Made by a program: the position numbers and the translations under genes
In this document: piece by piece, positions 1 to 11,319 of the stretch
Layout: each line of letters starts with the position of its first letter
How positions within the stretch are numbered: the first letter of the stretch is position 1
The notes under the pieces: model-generated
Seen by the model: the letters and a program-made list of their open reading frames with translations, nothing else
Told to the model about the DNA's origin: nothing
Databases searched by the model: none
NCBI RefSeq assembly: GCF_026914265.1
Contig: NC_069133.1
Span: 33,020,817 to 33,084,816 of the forward strand
From: Mya arenaria
Taxonomy: Eukaryota; Mollusca; Bivalvia; Myida; Myidae
DNA length: 64,000 nucleotides
Reading direction: 5' to 3'

Positions 1-335
1 GTGATAGTTGAGGCAAAAAAGTGACCCGGCAAGAGTGTTAACAAACTAAGTGTGGACGGACGACAGACGACGGACATTCATCGAACCTAAGAGATCGATC
101 ACCCTCAGGCTACGGCCAAGGTGGGCTGTAAAGTAATATTTGACAACATAAAATCTGTAAACGTCTTAGCTCCAACATTTATTTTACTGTTTCTGTTTGT
201 TTTATCGTCTACTGAATAGACAAGGTACATAACTCTGTGCCATCAAATACCGATATTTTCTACATATCAACACAAATACAGCCGATATTTTTACTTTTGT
301 GTAAATTCAGTGGGCGTGTTAAATAAAATAAAACA

Positions 336-425
336 ATGATTTCGGCATTGTTTTTTATATGTGTTATTGTTTCTATTTCCGAGTTTGCACAAACTTGGCA
401 CTCAGGAGCGGATCCAGGAATTTAG
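336..425 (+). CDS. Small ORF resembling a signal peptide (possible first exon)
   Basis: A 29-codon ORF starts MISALFFICVIVSISEFAQ, which has the hydrophobic core and small-residue end of a secretory signal peptide, and stops at TAG 423-425. The downstream gene at 1.6 kb has an extracellular module and a membrane segment but no signal peptide of its own, so this could be its first coding exon. Against this, I see no strong GT donor in frame before the stop; only a weak GTTTGC follows the codon ending at residue 15, in the wrong phase. The ORF runs straight into a dispersed repeat starting near 406, which may have cut off or replaced the original exon end. Linking it to the gene is inference. 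Confidence 0.25.
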   Translation: MISALFFICVIVSISEFAQTWHSGADPGI

Positions 426-824
426 GTTAGAGGGGGTGTAATTAAGGGACGTACCATTTTGACATACGCCCCACCCTCGAAACTGAAATTAACATGGTAT
501 AAAATGTATTAAGTTTTGTGCTCCATCATCAAACAAGAAAACAATAGTTTTATATCGCCACCTAAGTGCAGAAAGGTGCCAAATAATTTTTTGCCCAAAA
601 TTATGACTTTTTGGCATATTTCAATACTGTTTCATTATATCTACATGTGACATAAAATATATACCTATAAATTATACCTGAATTATTATAAACAAAAAAG
701 TACAAAGTGATAAACCATTAAAGTATTTGTGGAAAAAGGTAAAATATGATATATTGCACCTTTTAGCACTGAACAATATGTTTGTTGAATAATGAAAGGT
801 TTTAGGGTATAAAGGTACCTTTTG

Positions 825-1170
825 TCATATGGCGAATCCAGGATTTGACGTTTGAGGGGGCATAACTTAGGGGCGTTATCTTTTTACTTGCGCCCGTCCT
901 TCTGAGCCGAGTTTTATTTGACCTTTAATTAGGGTTGATATGCGGGGGGGGGGGGGGGGGGGTAGAACTCCCCCACGACAATTTTAATCCGAAATGAAAA
1001 CTTCTGAGCATATTTTTCGTTTTCTACGCTATTAACATAAAATTAAACTTGGACGTTTATGTGTTTGTTTGACGTGTTTATTTGTTGTTGTTGTTTTTTG
1101 TGTGTGGGTTTTTTTTTTGGGGGGGGGGCGAGTTCCGGGAACGCCCCTTCCCCTGAACCGCTAGTGGCAA
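825..1170. repeat. Dispersed CCAGGATTT / poly-G repeat
   Basis: The copy runs from a GGCGAATCCAGGATTT-like end through GAGGGGGCATAACTTAGGGGCG and a 19-G tract (944-962) to a C-rich end near 1155. Related copies lie near 406-520 (+) and, inverted, at about 41570-41875; the poly-C followed by TCTAAATCCGC at 9259-9285 looks like one end of the same family. The limits are approximate and the class is unknown (MITE or SINE-like). Confidence 0.5.
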
Positions 1171-1586
1171 CTGTCTACAGAAATTAATAGGACATTCGAT
1201 AAAACAATAATTAAAAAAAAAAATCATTGTCCATGAATGCATTTTGCGCTGCAGGTGAACACAACTATTTAATTGTTTTTGTTGTGGTAGAGGATAGGCC
1301 AAACACATTGTTAGATAACATGTCATCGCTGGGATCCCACTACGTCACAGAGAAAAGGTAAACATGTGTTTTCGGATATAGGTATATACTAACATTCCTT
1401 CGACCGCAGTTCATTCCGTATGTAGCGGTGGAACTCTACTGACAGTTTAAACAAATTAAGTTGGACTTAAAGATCACAGTTTCATTTGTTAATCATTTAT
1501 ATACTGACTGAAATATTTAGGGAATTTATAATATAATCAGCGAAATATTTGTAGTACGTACTGACAAAACCGCTGAGTTACCAGAT

Positions 1587-3524
1587 ATGGGCGAGGTTGG
1601 AAAGGACGTTTTCTATGACAATAGCAAAGGACAAGTGAGGAACTGCTCGGATATATGTGATCAACCAACTACGAATGTTAAAGCTTGTAGATATTACTGT
1701 CCAGGTATGTTAATTTTTATTTTATTTTATTATTATTTCGAAATAATCTAGGTTATATTACTTTCATTTCCGATTGTTTATAAACCCCAAATTAGAATAA
1801 TCCCAATGTGATGATAATTATGATATTGTTATTGAGTCTTCTATTAACGAGAAAAAAAAATAATTTATTACCAAACTATATTTGGCTCAATGTATAAATA
1901 GTAAAATACACCAATATTTGGAAAACAGATAAATTTAAATCTGGGAAACCTACTTGGGATCCCAATGTACATGTATATGTATCCCAATTTATATTTCAGA
2001 TTATGCACCCAGTACGCCAAGTACGACTGTATCCGCACTTTCTACAACATCCATCGAATATGACTCCATATCCACTTATATAAACAAAGATTTCGTCATT
2101 CTTGGCACAGTCCTAGCTGTAGTCTTTATTGGCGCCTTCGTTCTGTTGGGTTGTATGTTAAAACGCCCACGAATCGTCCGCTTCATCAAAAATTCGAAGT
2201 TGTACATGGTGATATTTCCACCCAGACGAGGTATTCCAGCCACCATAGACGAGCAAACTGGGCTACACCTTCATGGGGACACCTGTGTGTTGAATTTGCA
2301 AAACGAGACTGCTCGTTTCAGTCGTGGGCAGCCCGAGCCAGCGGCGATACCTTCCGGCGGCGCCTTTGAATCAAATCCCACCGCCAATGAACTCTTACTT
2401 CCGAATGATAGCCACGAGACGGACGACAGACGAGATTTCCGAGATGGTCATACTTCAGACAGGCCATCAGTTGGTTTCACCAGTAAGTCCACAGCGTCCA
2501 TGTGTGTATTTATTGAAAAGAAATGAATAGTGAACTGTTTGCTAGAATAATATATTAAAAAAAATGTATGAATTAAATGTCATAACTGGTTCAAAAAATT
2601 ACTAGCATATTCCTGTCAACGGTTAGATTGTATGTTCCTTGGGAAATAACTAGGCCTACCACATACTATCACTAAACTATTTTGCAGTATATTTAAACTT
2701 CCTGCTAGATTTATACAGCTGTTGTACATGTATATTTATTTTGTAGACGATCACTTTTCAACCGATCTAAAACGTCCCGTTACACACGCCAGCACCCTGG
2801 CAGAAGACGGTAACACACAGCCAAATGATGAAGCCGTGGCTTTACTGGTTCAGTCACAAGAAGACGGGTTAGCTGCAAATGAAAAAAGAAGCGTCAACAA
2901 CCAAATGATACGCAGAAAAAAGGTGATTGATTCAGCCCATTTGTTTATTAAATTAAGAAATTGATACAGCATGATTGTCTTGCGTCGTTTATTGCACAAT
3001 AGTAGAGTGTGCATGTAATCCCCCCCTGTTTTGAAATAATTATACTTGTGTAAATGATTTAAATTTAATCATGATAACGATAATATTTCCAGGATATGAA
3101 GTTAGGGTGTACCAAACCTCTGCCTAGTGAACCTTTACCTAGTGAACAAATGTGCAACCAGGGCCGAGCAAAAGTGGTCGCGGACAACGGACAACTTGAA
3201 CAAACTGCCAACGCAACCAAAGACGAAGCAACATTGATTCTTGAGACAAAGACCGAGGAGAACCAGCATGGCTTAAACCAAAGCATGGACTTAATACCAC
3301 AAAGCATGTGCCCTGTACCACGCATAGATACTAATGGGACAAGTCACCCTGCCCAAACAACAGGGTTAGTTCAATCTGCATTGAACGAGGAGTTCAGACG
3401 AAGAGATCCTAATATCCCTTTAGTCGCCAACAGAAACGGTGTTGCTCAAGATACAGAAGATGACGTTAAACGAACTGAAAATGCTCTTAATGAACAAGTC
3501 CCGTTTCCAAATATAACGCATTGA
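1587..3524 (+). CDS. TNF-receptor-like type I membrane protein (BCMA/TACI-like cysteine module), 5' end uncertain
   Basis: Four exons join in frame: about 1555 or 1585 to 1704, 2000-2482, 2747-2922 and 3093-3524 (stop TGA), with GTATGT, GTAAGT and GTGATT donors and phases 1, 1 and 0. From the ATG at 1587 they give 402 aa. Residues 20-38 carry four cysteines spaced C-x3-C-x9-C-x3-C, preceded by VFYD. This resembles the BCMA/TACI module (YFD, then C-x3-C-x8-C-x3-C). A Ser/Thr-rich stalk (43-65) follows, then one membrane segment (71-93), a basic stop-transfer KRPR and a long acidic, disordered cytoplasmic tail without a death domain. The ATG at 1587 may be internal: acceptor-like AGs at 1553-1554 and 1583-1584 both give phase 1, and a signal-peptide exon is expected upstream. 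A role as a TNF-superfamily receptor is inference from the cysteine pattern and topology. Confidence 0.6.
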
Positions 3525-3842
3525 GTTTTCGTTAGCTCCCATTGTATGTTTTGTTTGTTATTGTAATCTGTTAAAATGTAGCTGTTATTAATATTTTGTA
3601 TATACTTGCTCACTTAAATGTACGTTATGATTCCATGTAAATGTTCCATACCTCCTGACTTTGGTACTGTAGCAATAGCTCAGTAGTTAAGGAATATATA
3701 TGTTATAACTGTCTGTGATTAATTTTATATAAAGTAAATGCAATTTAAAATAACAAATATGTTCCTATTCCTTATTGGGCATTCATAGACCATAGGGCTT
3801 TCATTAAACCGTTGTAATACTGCTGTACATTAATGTTTTGGA

Positions 3843-3848
3843 AATAAA
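3843..3848 (+). terminator. Candidate poly(A) signal of the receptor-like gene
   Basis: AATAAA lies about 320 nt after the stop codon and is followed by T- and GT-rich sequence (tgctgttttgtattttgt). This is a plausible 3' end; it is not the only AT-rich hexamer nearby. Confidence 0.45.
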
Positions 3849-3919
3849 CAGTGATAAAATGATTGCATTTATTGCGAACTATGCTGTTTTGTATTTTGTA
3901 CATGTATACACGCTTAAAG

Positions 3920-4250
3920 ACAAGTCTTTAATTTTGGGAACCTAGCTTAAACGTGATGGTTACATATAAAAATATGAAATGTTTTTTCATACTAAAATTA
4001 GAAGCATAGAGGAAATCCCAGGACTAAATAAAAGACTGAAGTTGTGTTCAGCCCTCTATACTTTGGGAACCTAGCACACACGTGGTGATATATGAAGAAT
4101 ATGAAATATTTTGTCAATCTAAAATTAGAAGCATACAGGAATTTCCAGGACCTAATAAAAGACTGGAATAGTGTGCAGCCCTTTATTTTTTGGGAACCTA
4201 GCAAGAATATGATATGGTTTTTTTTTCAAACAATAATGGAAACTGGAATA
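3920..4250. repeat. Tandem repeat, ~128-bp unit
   Basis: GGGAACCTAGC recurs at 3936, 4065 and 4192 (periods 129 and 127). The intervening units share words such as CTAAAATTAGAAGCATA and TAAAAGACTG. There are two full diverged copies and part of a third. ORFs on both strands here are products of the repeat. Confidence 0.8.
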
Positions 4251-4556
4251 GTCAATATCTTGAAATGGGTTTCCACTTTACATATAATTACTTACAAGCA
4301 TAAAGCATCTTATGAAATGGATTGGTGTCGTGTTTCTAAAAAAATGACCGCCATGTGCTCTCTGATAGCTTCACTGGTCACTTAAAATTAATATAATTCG
4401 AATTTATTCATCAATGATCATAAAAGTTTAGGCACTTGATAATATCTTAGCAAAGACAAAATATCATGGACTTTTTGAAAAGAATGTGTTTAAATTTGTT
4501 AGAATTCCTTTTTTCTTCTTCCGAAAAACATGTTTAAGCTGTGCCTAATTTAGATA

Positions 4557-5215
4557 AGAGGGTCATGATGTCCCTAAATCGCTCACCTGAGTAAAAGTGT
4601 TTGACCTTTGTTATCACTATAGCTTAATATTTGTTCTCAAAGCCGTACACATGGTCCAAATGTCAAAACTGTAGCTTCTAAATTAAAAAAGTACATCAAA
4701 AGGTCACATGACAATGTCAATATTGATATTTATTTTGTTTTCAAAACTATACACATGCTCGAATATTCATTACAGTAGCTTCAAAAGTAAGAAAGTAGGT
4801 CAAAAGTCACAATAAAGGTAATCCAAGCACAGCTTTAATTTTTGTTTTCAAAACTATACTCATGGTTCAAATGTCATTACTGCGGATCAAAAAAAAGAAA
4901 GTAGGTCAAAAGGTCACAGTCATTGTCATCGAAGGAGAACATTGCTATTTGTTTTCAAAACTCTACGCATGGTACAAATTTCATTAATGTACCTTAAAAT
5001 AGGAAAGTAGGTCGAAAGTGTTGGGACCGGCTTAGACCCTAGTGCACAATTTGCATAGTCTTGGAAGAGAACCACTATATGATGCTAGTTACAAATTATT
5101 TAAGTCTGAGCCTAGCGGTTTCAGACAATAAGATTTTCAAGAACTCAACAAAAAAACCTCGGGACGTGGCCAGTTTTGACCATAGGGGCATACTGTTATG
5201 TCCAAAAGCATTTGT
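4557..5215. repeat. Pearl-like tandem-core element (~103-bp units)
   Basis: It opens with a gagggtcatgatgtccc... AATCGCTCACCTGAG lead-in like that at 33121. It then has four units with the core AAAACTATACnCATGGTnCAAAT...GTAGGTCAAAAGGTCAC at about 4641, 4738, 4845 and 4952. The tail (GGTTTCAGA...GGCCAGTTTTGACC) is single-copy. No ORF is coded. Confidence 0.6.
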
Positions 5216-6638
5216 GTAAAGTACATACACATGAACGAAGGGCAGTGCACCATCCAATACAATCAATAAACTGCCTTTAAATTTCAGTACTTGATAAAAC
5301 TACACACTAATGTCAGATAATAATATAACTCTGACTCCAACACACACAAAATAGTTTTCTTTAAAAGTTATTTCTTAATATGCAATAACATAACTCACTG
5401 ACAGCTACCCTGAGTTCAGTTCCATACCTAACTGGGTTATAAAAGGAGACAATGGCGTAGGATTGGCCTCTTGCTTTTTCAAATGCCGATGTGTTTGATG
5501 TGGGGTTTTTTAAATATTTCTCAGAACTGATTATTTTCCCATATATTTTCTACAGGTCGCCTACATGTGTATACATTTGTCCATCGGAGATATAATGACA
5601 AATACTTGTAAAATGTACATATTAACTCTGTAAGGTTTACATGAAGGAAGAACATTGAAAATAATGGCTGGAGCTTCTAACGAGTCATCTGGTTTTGTAT
5701 GTGTAAACAAAGTACGGATGTAGAATCACATGGCTTTTATAAATAAATAAATGTTTGAAGGAAACATGCAACATACTTTTATAGGATGTGGCTCTGTCAG
5801 AAAGTCGCTCATGTGAGCGAACCTTTTTGTTTTGTATCCCACGTAAACTTCGAGAGGGGAACCAATTCGCAAAATAATAACCATCGTAAACGCGCTGTTA
5901 GCCTTAACTGAATGCAGGGCATGTTGCTGTTTGCTGACGGGTTCGTACCTGTGATTCCACTTGATAATTAAACTCAACTCCTCTTACAGAAATTGTGGCC
6001 AAAACGAGCATATACTACAGAGATAATAACGATCTTCTTTTGCTCAGAGGTAGCCCTATCTTACGCTGAAACCAAATATCCTATATTAGATATACACACC
6101 GGCTTTTATTTACTTATTGATCACTTGCTATTTTGGTATTTGCTATCTCATTCATTTATTAGGTTCCCTATGATGATTGAATTTGATATCATGATAAGAG
6201 ATGTTTAATAACAGGGAAACCTAGAAATGGCTAAATCTGGATATGTGCGTGAAGATAAATATAATATTCGGTCAACACGAACAAAATGGGAGTCCATATA
6301 ATCTTGAATTTATGATATGGCTTTAATTAAATCTTAGAATCATGTAAGTGTTCCACTTTCTGCTCATATCCATTAATGCATATTGCCCGTCGTTTGATTG
6401 GAGGGTGTACCATTAGGCATGTGCTCCATATCGTATAAACAATGCACGTGAAACTTGAAAAATTCAGAATAAAAGCAACACAATTAAATTAAAATATTTT
6501 CTACAGGGCTGGCACAGTAACATGAAATTTAAAACCAAGATCTCGATTTTAAAAGGCACTCTGATCAAGACCTACAAAATTCAACGAGAATCACAATGCC
6601 ACAGAACAGAGTATATAAACAATAACATTTCGTTACTT
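5216..6638. other. Intergenic, nothing recognised
   Basis: AT-rich sequence. The only structure I see is a 16-bp perfect palindrome TCGCTCATGTGAGCGA near 5811, which resembles the lead-in word of the neighbouring repeat family. Short ORFs here have no recognisable domains. Confidence 0.5.
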
Positions 6639-6639
6639 A

Positions 6640-7480
6640 AAACCCCTGTCACACTATGGCGATCAAGAAAAATCAAGAACGCTGATCTGCGCGCATTGGA
6701 ATCACAAACATCGCCATGGCAACGCAGTGGCATCGCCATTTAACGCGGTGGGATCGCGTAGAACGCCGAGCGACGGCGCGCACTTTGAGCATGCCCAAAA
6801 CAAAATGTCGCTTGGCGTTCTGATACGAGCGCAGTTGGATAGCCGTGAGGTCGCCGTAGCAGCGTAATGGGGTCTCCTACAACACCACAGGATCGCCGCG
6901 GGCGCGCACAGAGGTTGCAGTGCGAACGCAATGGTTATCGGTGGCGCTTGCCCGGCGATCGTACGACGTTATCTGAGATGCCACTGCGTCCCTATCGCGC
7001 TTATTTGGCGCGTCTACGGTGCGTGTACGGCACTTACAATGAGTGTACGGAGCCGCTACGGCGATCGTTGCGCTACCAATGCGCTTCTACCGCGTCAATT
7101 GGCAATGAACCAACCTAAAATAGTGTATAGAGTATGCAAATAAACATTCATTTCACCATGACTGATGTGCAATAGCAAGCATGGCTATTCGATCGATGTA
7201 AACAGTGGAAGCGCTGTGAAATCGCCATGAGAGCGCAGAAAATCGCCAACTAGAACTCCGTAGGAACGCAGTAGAACGCCATGGAACTCCGTAGAAACGC
7301 CAAGGTCGCGTTCGGGACACCGTGACATTGCCATCTTCATGAAAAATGTTATTTTTTTCCAGCCGGATCTCAATGTGCTCTTGGAAATTTAACAACGCCG
7401 TGCAATTGCAGTGACAACGCGGCTATGTGTGATATGAGCTTTATCATGTTGGAACGCCTTTGAAACGGCAAGACGCGGGC
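6640..7480. mobile_element. GC-rich degenerate repeat segment, possible non-autonomous Harbinger-like element
   Basis: It begins with CCCCTGTCACACTATGGCGATC and is packed with variants of ATCGCC, AACGCC, GCGATC and ACGCAG at irregular ~10-15 bp spacing, much richer in GC than its surroundings. A CTGTCACACT terminus and degenerate CGATCGC-type words are familiar from Harbinger-class MITEs, but I find no matching right terminus. The segment 7073-7165 is repeated at about 10316-10437. Arg-rich ORFs on both strands are by-products of the composition. Confidence 0.35.
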
Positions 7481-8150
7481 GGATGGAGGAGGCGATTGTA
7501 ACATTAATGAGTCATTACCCTCATACTTCACGCATCATCGGAGCTAGCATATTCGGCATCTCTCTCCCCAACACTACAACACTATTCAGTTTTACAACAC
7601 GTGAGAAGACGAATGACGGACGACTAAATGTATATTATTCAGAGCCCATCATCAAAATTTTACGCGATCGAGTTACCATCCTTTCTGCGATTCGTCATAG
7701 TTGATGCAAACATTTGTTGTTGAAAAGTCGTTTCTTTCGTTTTCCTTAATGTGATTTACAAGAAGCAATTAACAGGACGGGTCACCCATGTGTTATATGT
7801 TTCTCTCTTGTTTCTGTTACTTTACAGGCATATATCCGTACAATCTGACGGCAATCTGGCCCAAACAGATCGAGCTGGCAATTATATACTTATTATTAAT
7901 TATTGCGGGCTAGTCCAACCCCATAAGATATATATACATGCATCTTACCTAAACCTGGGATATCACAAATCACACATGAGCGATATTGCTGGTTACCACT
8001 CCATAATACGAATCAAAGCACTGATAGTGCTGAATGGCTTCAGCAATGATTTCTTCTATGTGATATTCAAAAAAAGATCATATGATTGATAACATGGCAC
8101 TCGCTCACTCGCTCTCACGCCTGCCTGTCCACACACTTACCTACCGACAC
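7481..8150. other. Intergenic, nothing recognised
   Basis: Two short ORFs (7483-7704 and 7751-8089, +) have no recognisable domain and no clear splice or coding signature. I treat them as chance. Confidence 0.4.
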
Positions 8151-8405
8151 ACCCGCCCGCCCACTCACTCACTCACCACTTAAAACCCACTCACAATCAA
8201 ACCCGCCCGCCCACTCACTCACTCACCACTTAAAACCCACTCACAATCAAACCCGCCCGCCCACTCACTCACTCACCACTCAAAACCCACTCACAATCAA
8301 ACCCACCCGCCCACACACTCACTCACCACTCAAAACCCACTCACCACCCAAAACACACTCACTCACCACTCAAAAACCCACTCACTCACCACCCAACCCA
8401 CCCAC
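8150..8405. repeat. 50-bp tandem repeat (CACTCACC / AACCCGCCCGCC)
   Basis: ACCCGCCCGC or ACCCACCCGC recurs at 8201, 8251 and 8301, exactly 50 bp apart, with an earlier copy near 8151. Each unit contains nested CACT repeats. The last part (8340-8405) degenerates into short CACTCACCAC words. One strand is almost free of G. Confidence 0.9.
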
Positions 8406-10290
8406 CATATTGAGTCGGTGTATTCCATGACCAGCAGAATAAAACATACATTATAGCAAAAAGTGGTATTCAGATTTAACTCAACTTTTATACTAGTGTG
8501 TTATTCTGTTATGCCTATCAACTTCAATTTGAAGGGAATGTGAGCACAATTGTAGTATATACAATACTCGTTCAATTCCGATCATTGCTTAAACAAAGAG
8601 AGCAAATTATTTAGTTATAGTACTATATGGAAATAAGAATCATTAGAATGTTCATACGCAAGAGATGATTTTATTTAATTCGTACTCAAATACAAAGCAA
8701 CACAAAGGAAAATAACCCAGCTTACCAAGGAATTGAAGTATGAACGCCAATAAATGTTTGCAAAATCTGAGGTATAATTATATTAATGGATAATGATGAA
8801 GAATATATGTTTTTCCATCTAATATACATGCTACTGGATATGTTTCGACCATTTAACTAATTTCACTGCTAGAGCAGTGCAAACAGATGGGAGAAAACCG
8901 CAATAGATTAATTATGCATTGCATATCTGAATTATCTCCCCTGTAGTATATTATTTATATAATTATTATGCAATCTGTAGTTCCAATGAGGTCAAACCCA
9001 GAACTGCAAGGAGTTTATAGCAGTTCTTCCTTTCATATCCGTGTTTTATACGTGTGTTTTACTGCTTATATACGCACAATATAACATACTCTTACATGAA
9101 CCTATTTTGTAAAACAAAAGTTATTCCAGGTATGTTTCACAGATTGATTTTATATTGAAATCTGGTTTGGGGCAACTTCCTCAAGACAATTGTAACAATT
9201 TTTAGTCAAAATGGTGCATTTCGAGCATGTTATTACTTTTTTCTCTCCCGTAATGATACCCCCCCCCCCCCCCCTCTAAATCCGCTGATTACATTTTGAT
9301 CATGTCTCTACGCAGGTATACCTGCACGTTTATTAATTTTCTTTACATTATTGTCATTATAATAACAATATACTACTTCACTTTGATACTTTTACACTGC
9401 ATTTGAATAGGTGCTATATAATCATCCCACTTCGGTTACATATCAATAAAAGAAAACGTCACGATATATTGAGTTAAAAAATTACCTTCAGTCTTAAGAT
9501 CCGAACTAAGTTTTTACACGCGTGTTAATGTTTTATTTTAACGACATTTGTGCTACAAAGTGTAACCTAGCTTAACATACTTTCATCAAATGGACTATTT
9601 ATAGATATGATATAGGTAGCTATGTGGTGACAATTTATTTCTGACTATTTGTAGCAATTCATTTGAATTGAATATTGAAAACTTTGGTTAATACTTAAAT
9701 CTATCGCTGCATGATGACTACTAGTATATATGAATATGCTGGTTTAAACGTGTCTACAGTTCCTTTACTGTATGTTTCATATGGACATCTACTTCCATAA
9801 AAAGTATTAATACAGTTACGATAAAAAAAATAAGATAAATTTTCTGATAAATGGCTTTGAGGGAAAAATATACCAAAACACAGTGATGAGGTGCACCCTT
9901 GACTTTCCATTTCATTACAAAACAAAAATACAAAAAACTTGCACTTGTTAAAATTTGGCGGTAAATTGTCAAAATGCTGTGTCCACATTCCATGAGAAAT
10001 GAAATTGGATTTAATAATCTATCTTTTATATTTGTCCAGACCCTTTCCACCAGAAAATGCTACATATGGAGCATTTAATTCAGTCAAAATAGTCAGAAAT
10101 AATTACCCAAACATGTGCACTATTTAGTGAAGTTACATCCAGATTTGTGGACAGATAACTGTTAAATCGTGCCAACGTGAGTTATACATGTAATGATGTG
10201 GTCTTGAGCAAACTGTAACAGTTCAAATTAACTCCATGGATTTGTAAGTTAATTCACAATCACAATCAGACGTTACCGAATATCAATTTG
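8406..10290. other. Intergenic, AT-rich
   Basis: No exon, RNA gene or long repeat is recognised. A 16-C homopolymer at 9259-9274 followed by TCTAAATCCGC appears to be one end of the CCAGGATTT / poly-G repeat family. Confidence 0.5.
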
Positions 10291-10945
10291 AATGGGGCTA
10301 TCATTGCGCAATAATGCGCTTATACCGCGTCAATCGGCGTTTGCATGACAATGAACCAACCGAATAGTGTATAGAGTATATAATTACTAGTATATATATT
10401 TATGCAAATAAACATTTATTTCACTATGATGTGCAACAGGAAGCCTGTATGCAGGTCCAGCAGATCCAGGGTGATGCAGACGCTTTGGATCTTTCTCCGA
10501 GAAAACTGATATTTAACATTATTATTTTGGTGAGTTAAATCATCATTTGAGGCTGGCAACAGACGTCCTACCAACTTTGTACATACATCTGCATTATGCA
10601 GTTGAATGGAGGGAGCGTAGAATGTAAGCCAGCAATGCCCTTGCAAAGGCTGAGGGTGAATCTGGCTATTGCATTGGCATCCGTCAGCAAATCGAACACA
10701 TTATTAAGCTGTCAAAAATGTGTTGGAGCAAAGAAAAGAAATCACACTGTTGGACAGCAGTAAGAATAAGAAGAGATACGAAATATACTTCGGTCAAACG
10801 ATCGCGTTGCCTGCCACAAGTTGTACATGTCTGATATGTGAGAATGTTTGTTTAACTGATGACTACGTTATTTTCAGACATCACGATAGAGGGTGTGTGA
10901 AAGTGTTGTGCGTATCACTGGATGGTGTGGACAGCGACACATAAT
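10291..10945. repeat. Partial second copy of the 6.6-7.5 kb repeat plus unrecognised flank
   Basis: The stretch 10316-10437 repeats words of 7073-7165 in the same order: TGCGCTT.TACCGCGTCAAT, ACAATGAACCAACC, ATAGTGTATAGAGTAT, ATGCAAATAAACATT and TGATGTGCAA. The rest, including a + strand ORF of 74 codons at 10720-10944, is unrecognised and could be a decayed transposon fragment. Confidence 0.5.
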
Positions 10946-11109
10946 AAATAGACAAGTCAAGATAATGTTAAACTCGTGACATCGGGGATAAATGAAAGTA
11001 GAGGCTTGTATAATACCGAATTAGTAAACTGTGCTTTAATATTAAAGGTAGATACACGAAAGGATAGTAACAGGTAAAATTACAGCATAAAGAAAGCATA
11101 GCGAATTTC

Positions 11110-11310
11110 CGTGTTAATTCCATAAAATGCATGGCGAACATTTATATCTATATAACACGAAATGCTTAGCAAAATATCATGCCTAAGGCTATTACACAAA
11201 ATGCATTGTCGAAAACTCATGCTAACATTACATAAAATACATATGAAAAGCCATGCCTATTATACACGATTTTTTATGTGTAGTCACGCATATTCCACAA
11301 AAGCAGAAAT
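11110..11310. repeat. Degenerate ~36-39-bp tandem repeat
   Basis: CATAAAATGCAT, ACACGAAATGCT, ACACAAAATGCAT and ACATAAAATACAT recur at about 11122, 11155, 11194 and 11230, each followed by a CATGC word. The repeat sits just 3' of the ankyrin gene. Confidence 0.45.
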
Positions 11311-11319
11311 GAGTTCCCA

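Larger units (their letters stand above)
1..1554. other. 5' flank with dispersed repeats, no confirmed gene
   Basis: AT-rich sequence without a supportable exon apart from the small ORF at 336-425. It holds two members of a dispersed family whose members begin near a CCAGGATTT or CCAGGAATTT word followed by a GAGGGGG run (about 406-520 and 830-960), and a 19-G homopolymer at 944-962. The first, signal-peptide-encoding exon of the receptor-like gene that starts near 1555 should lie here or further upstream. Confidence 0.5.

Noticed and set aside
6740..7143. Arg-rich ORFs on both strands
   Set aside because: They follow from the CG-rich degenerate words of the repeat segment; no domain and no supporting splice pattern.
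8086..8430. 114-codon + strand ORF rich in Thr, His, Ser and Pro
   Set aside because: It is produced by the 50-bp CACTCACC tandem array.
10720..10944. 74-codon + strand ORF with several cysteines
   Set aside because: It has a cysteine cluster (CTCLICENVC) but no family I can support, and it lies next to a repeat copy; kept only as part of the repeat region.
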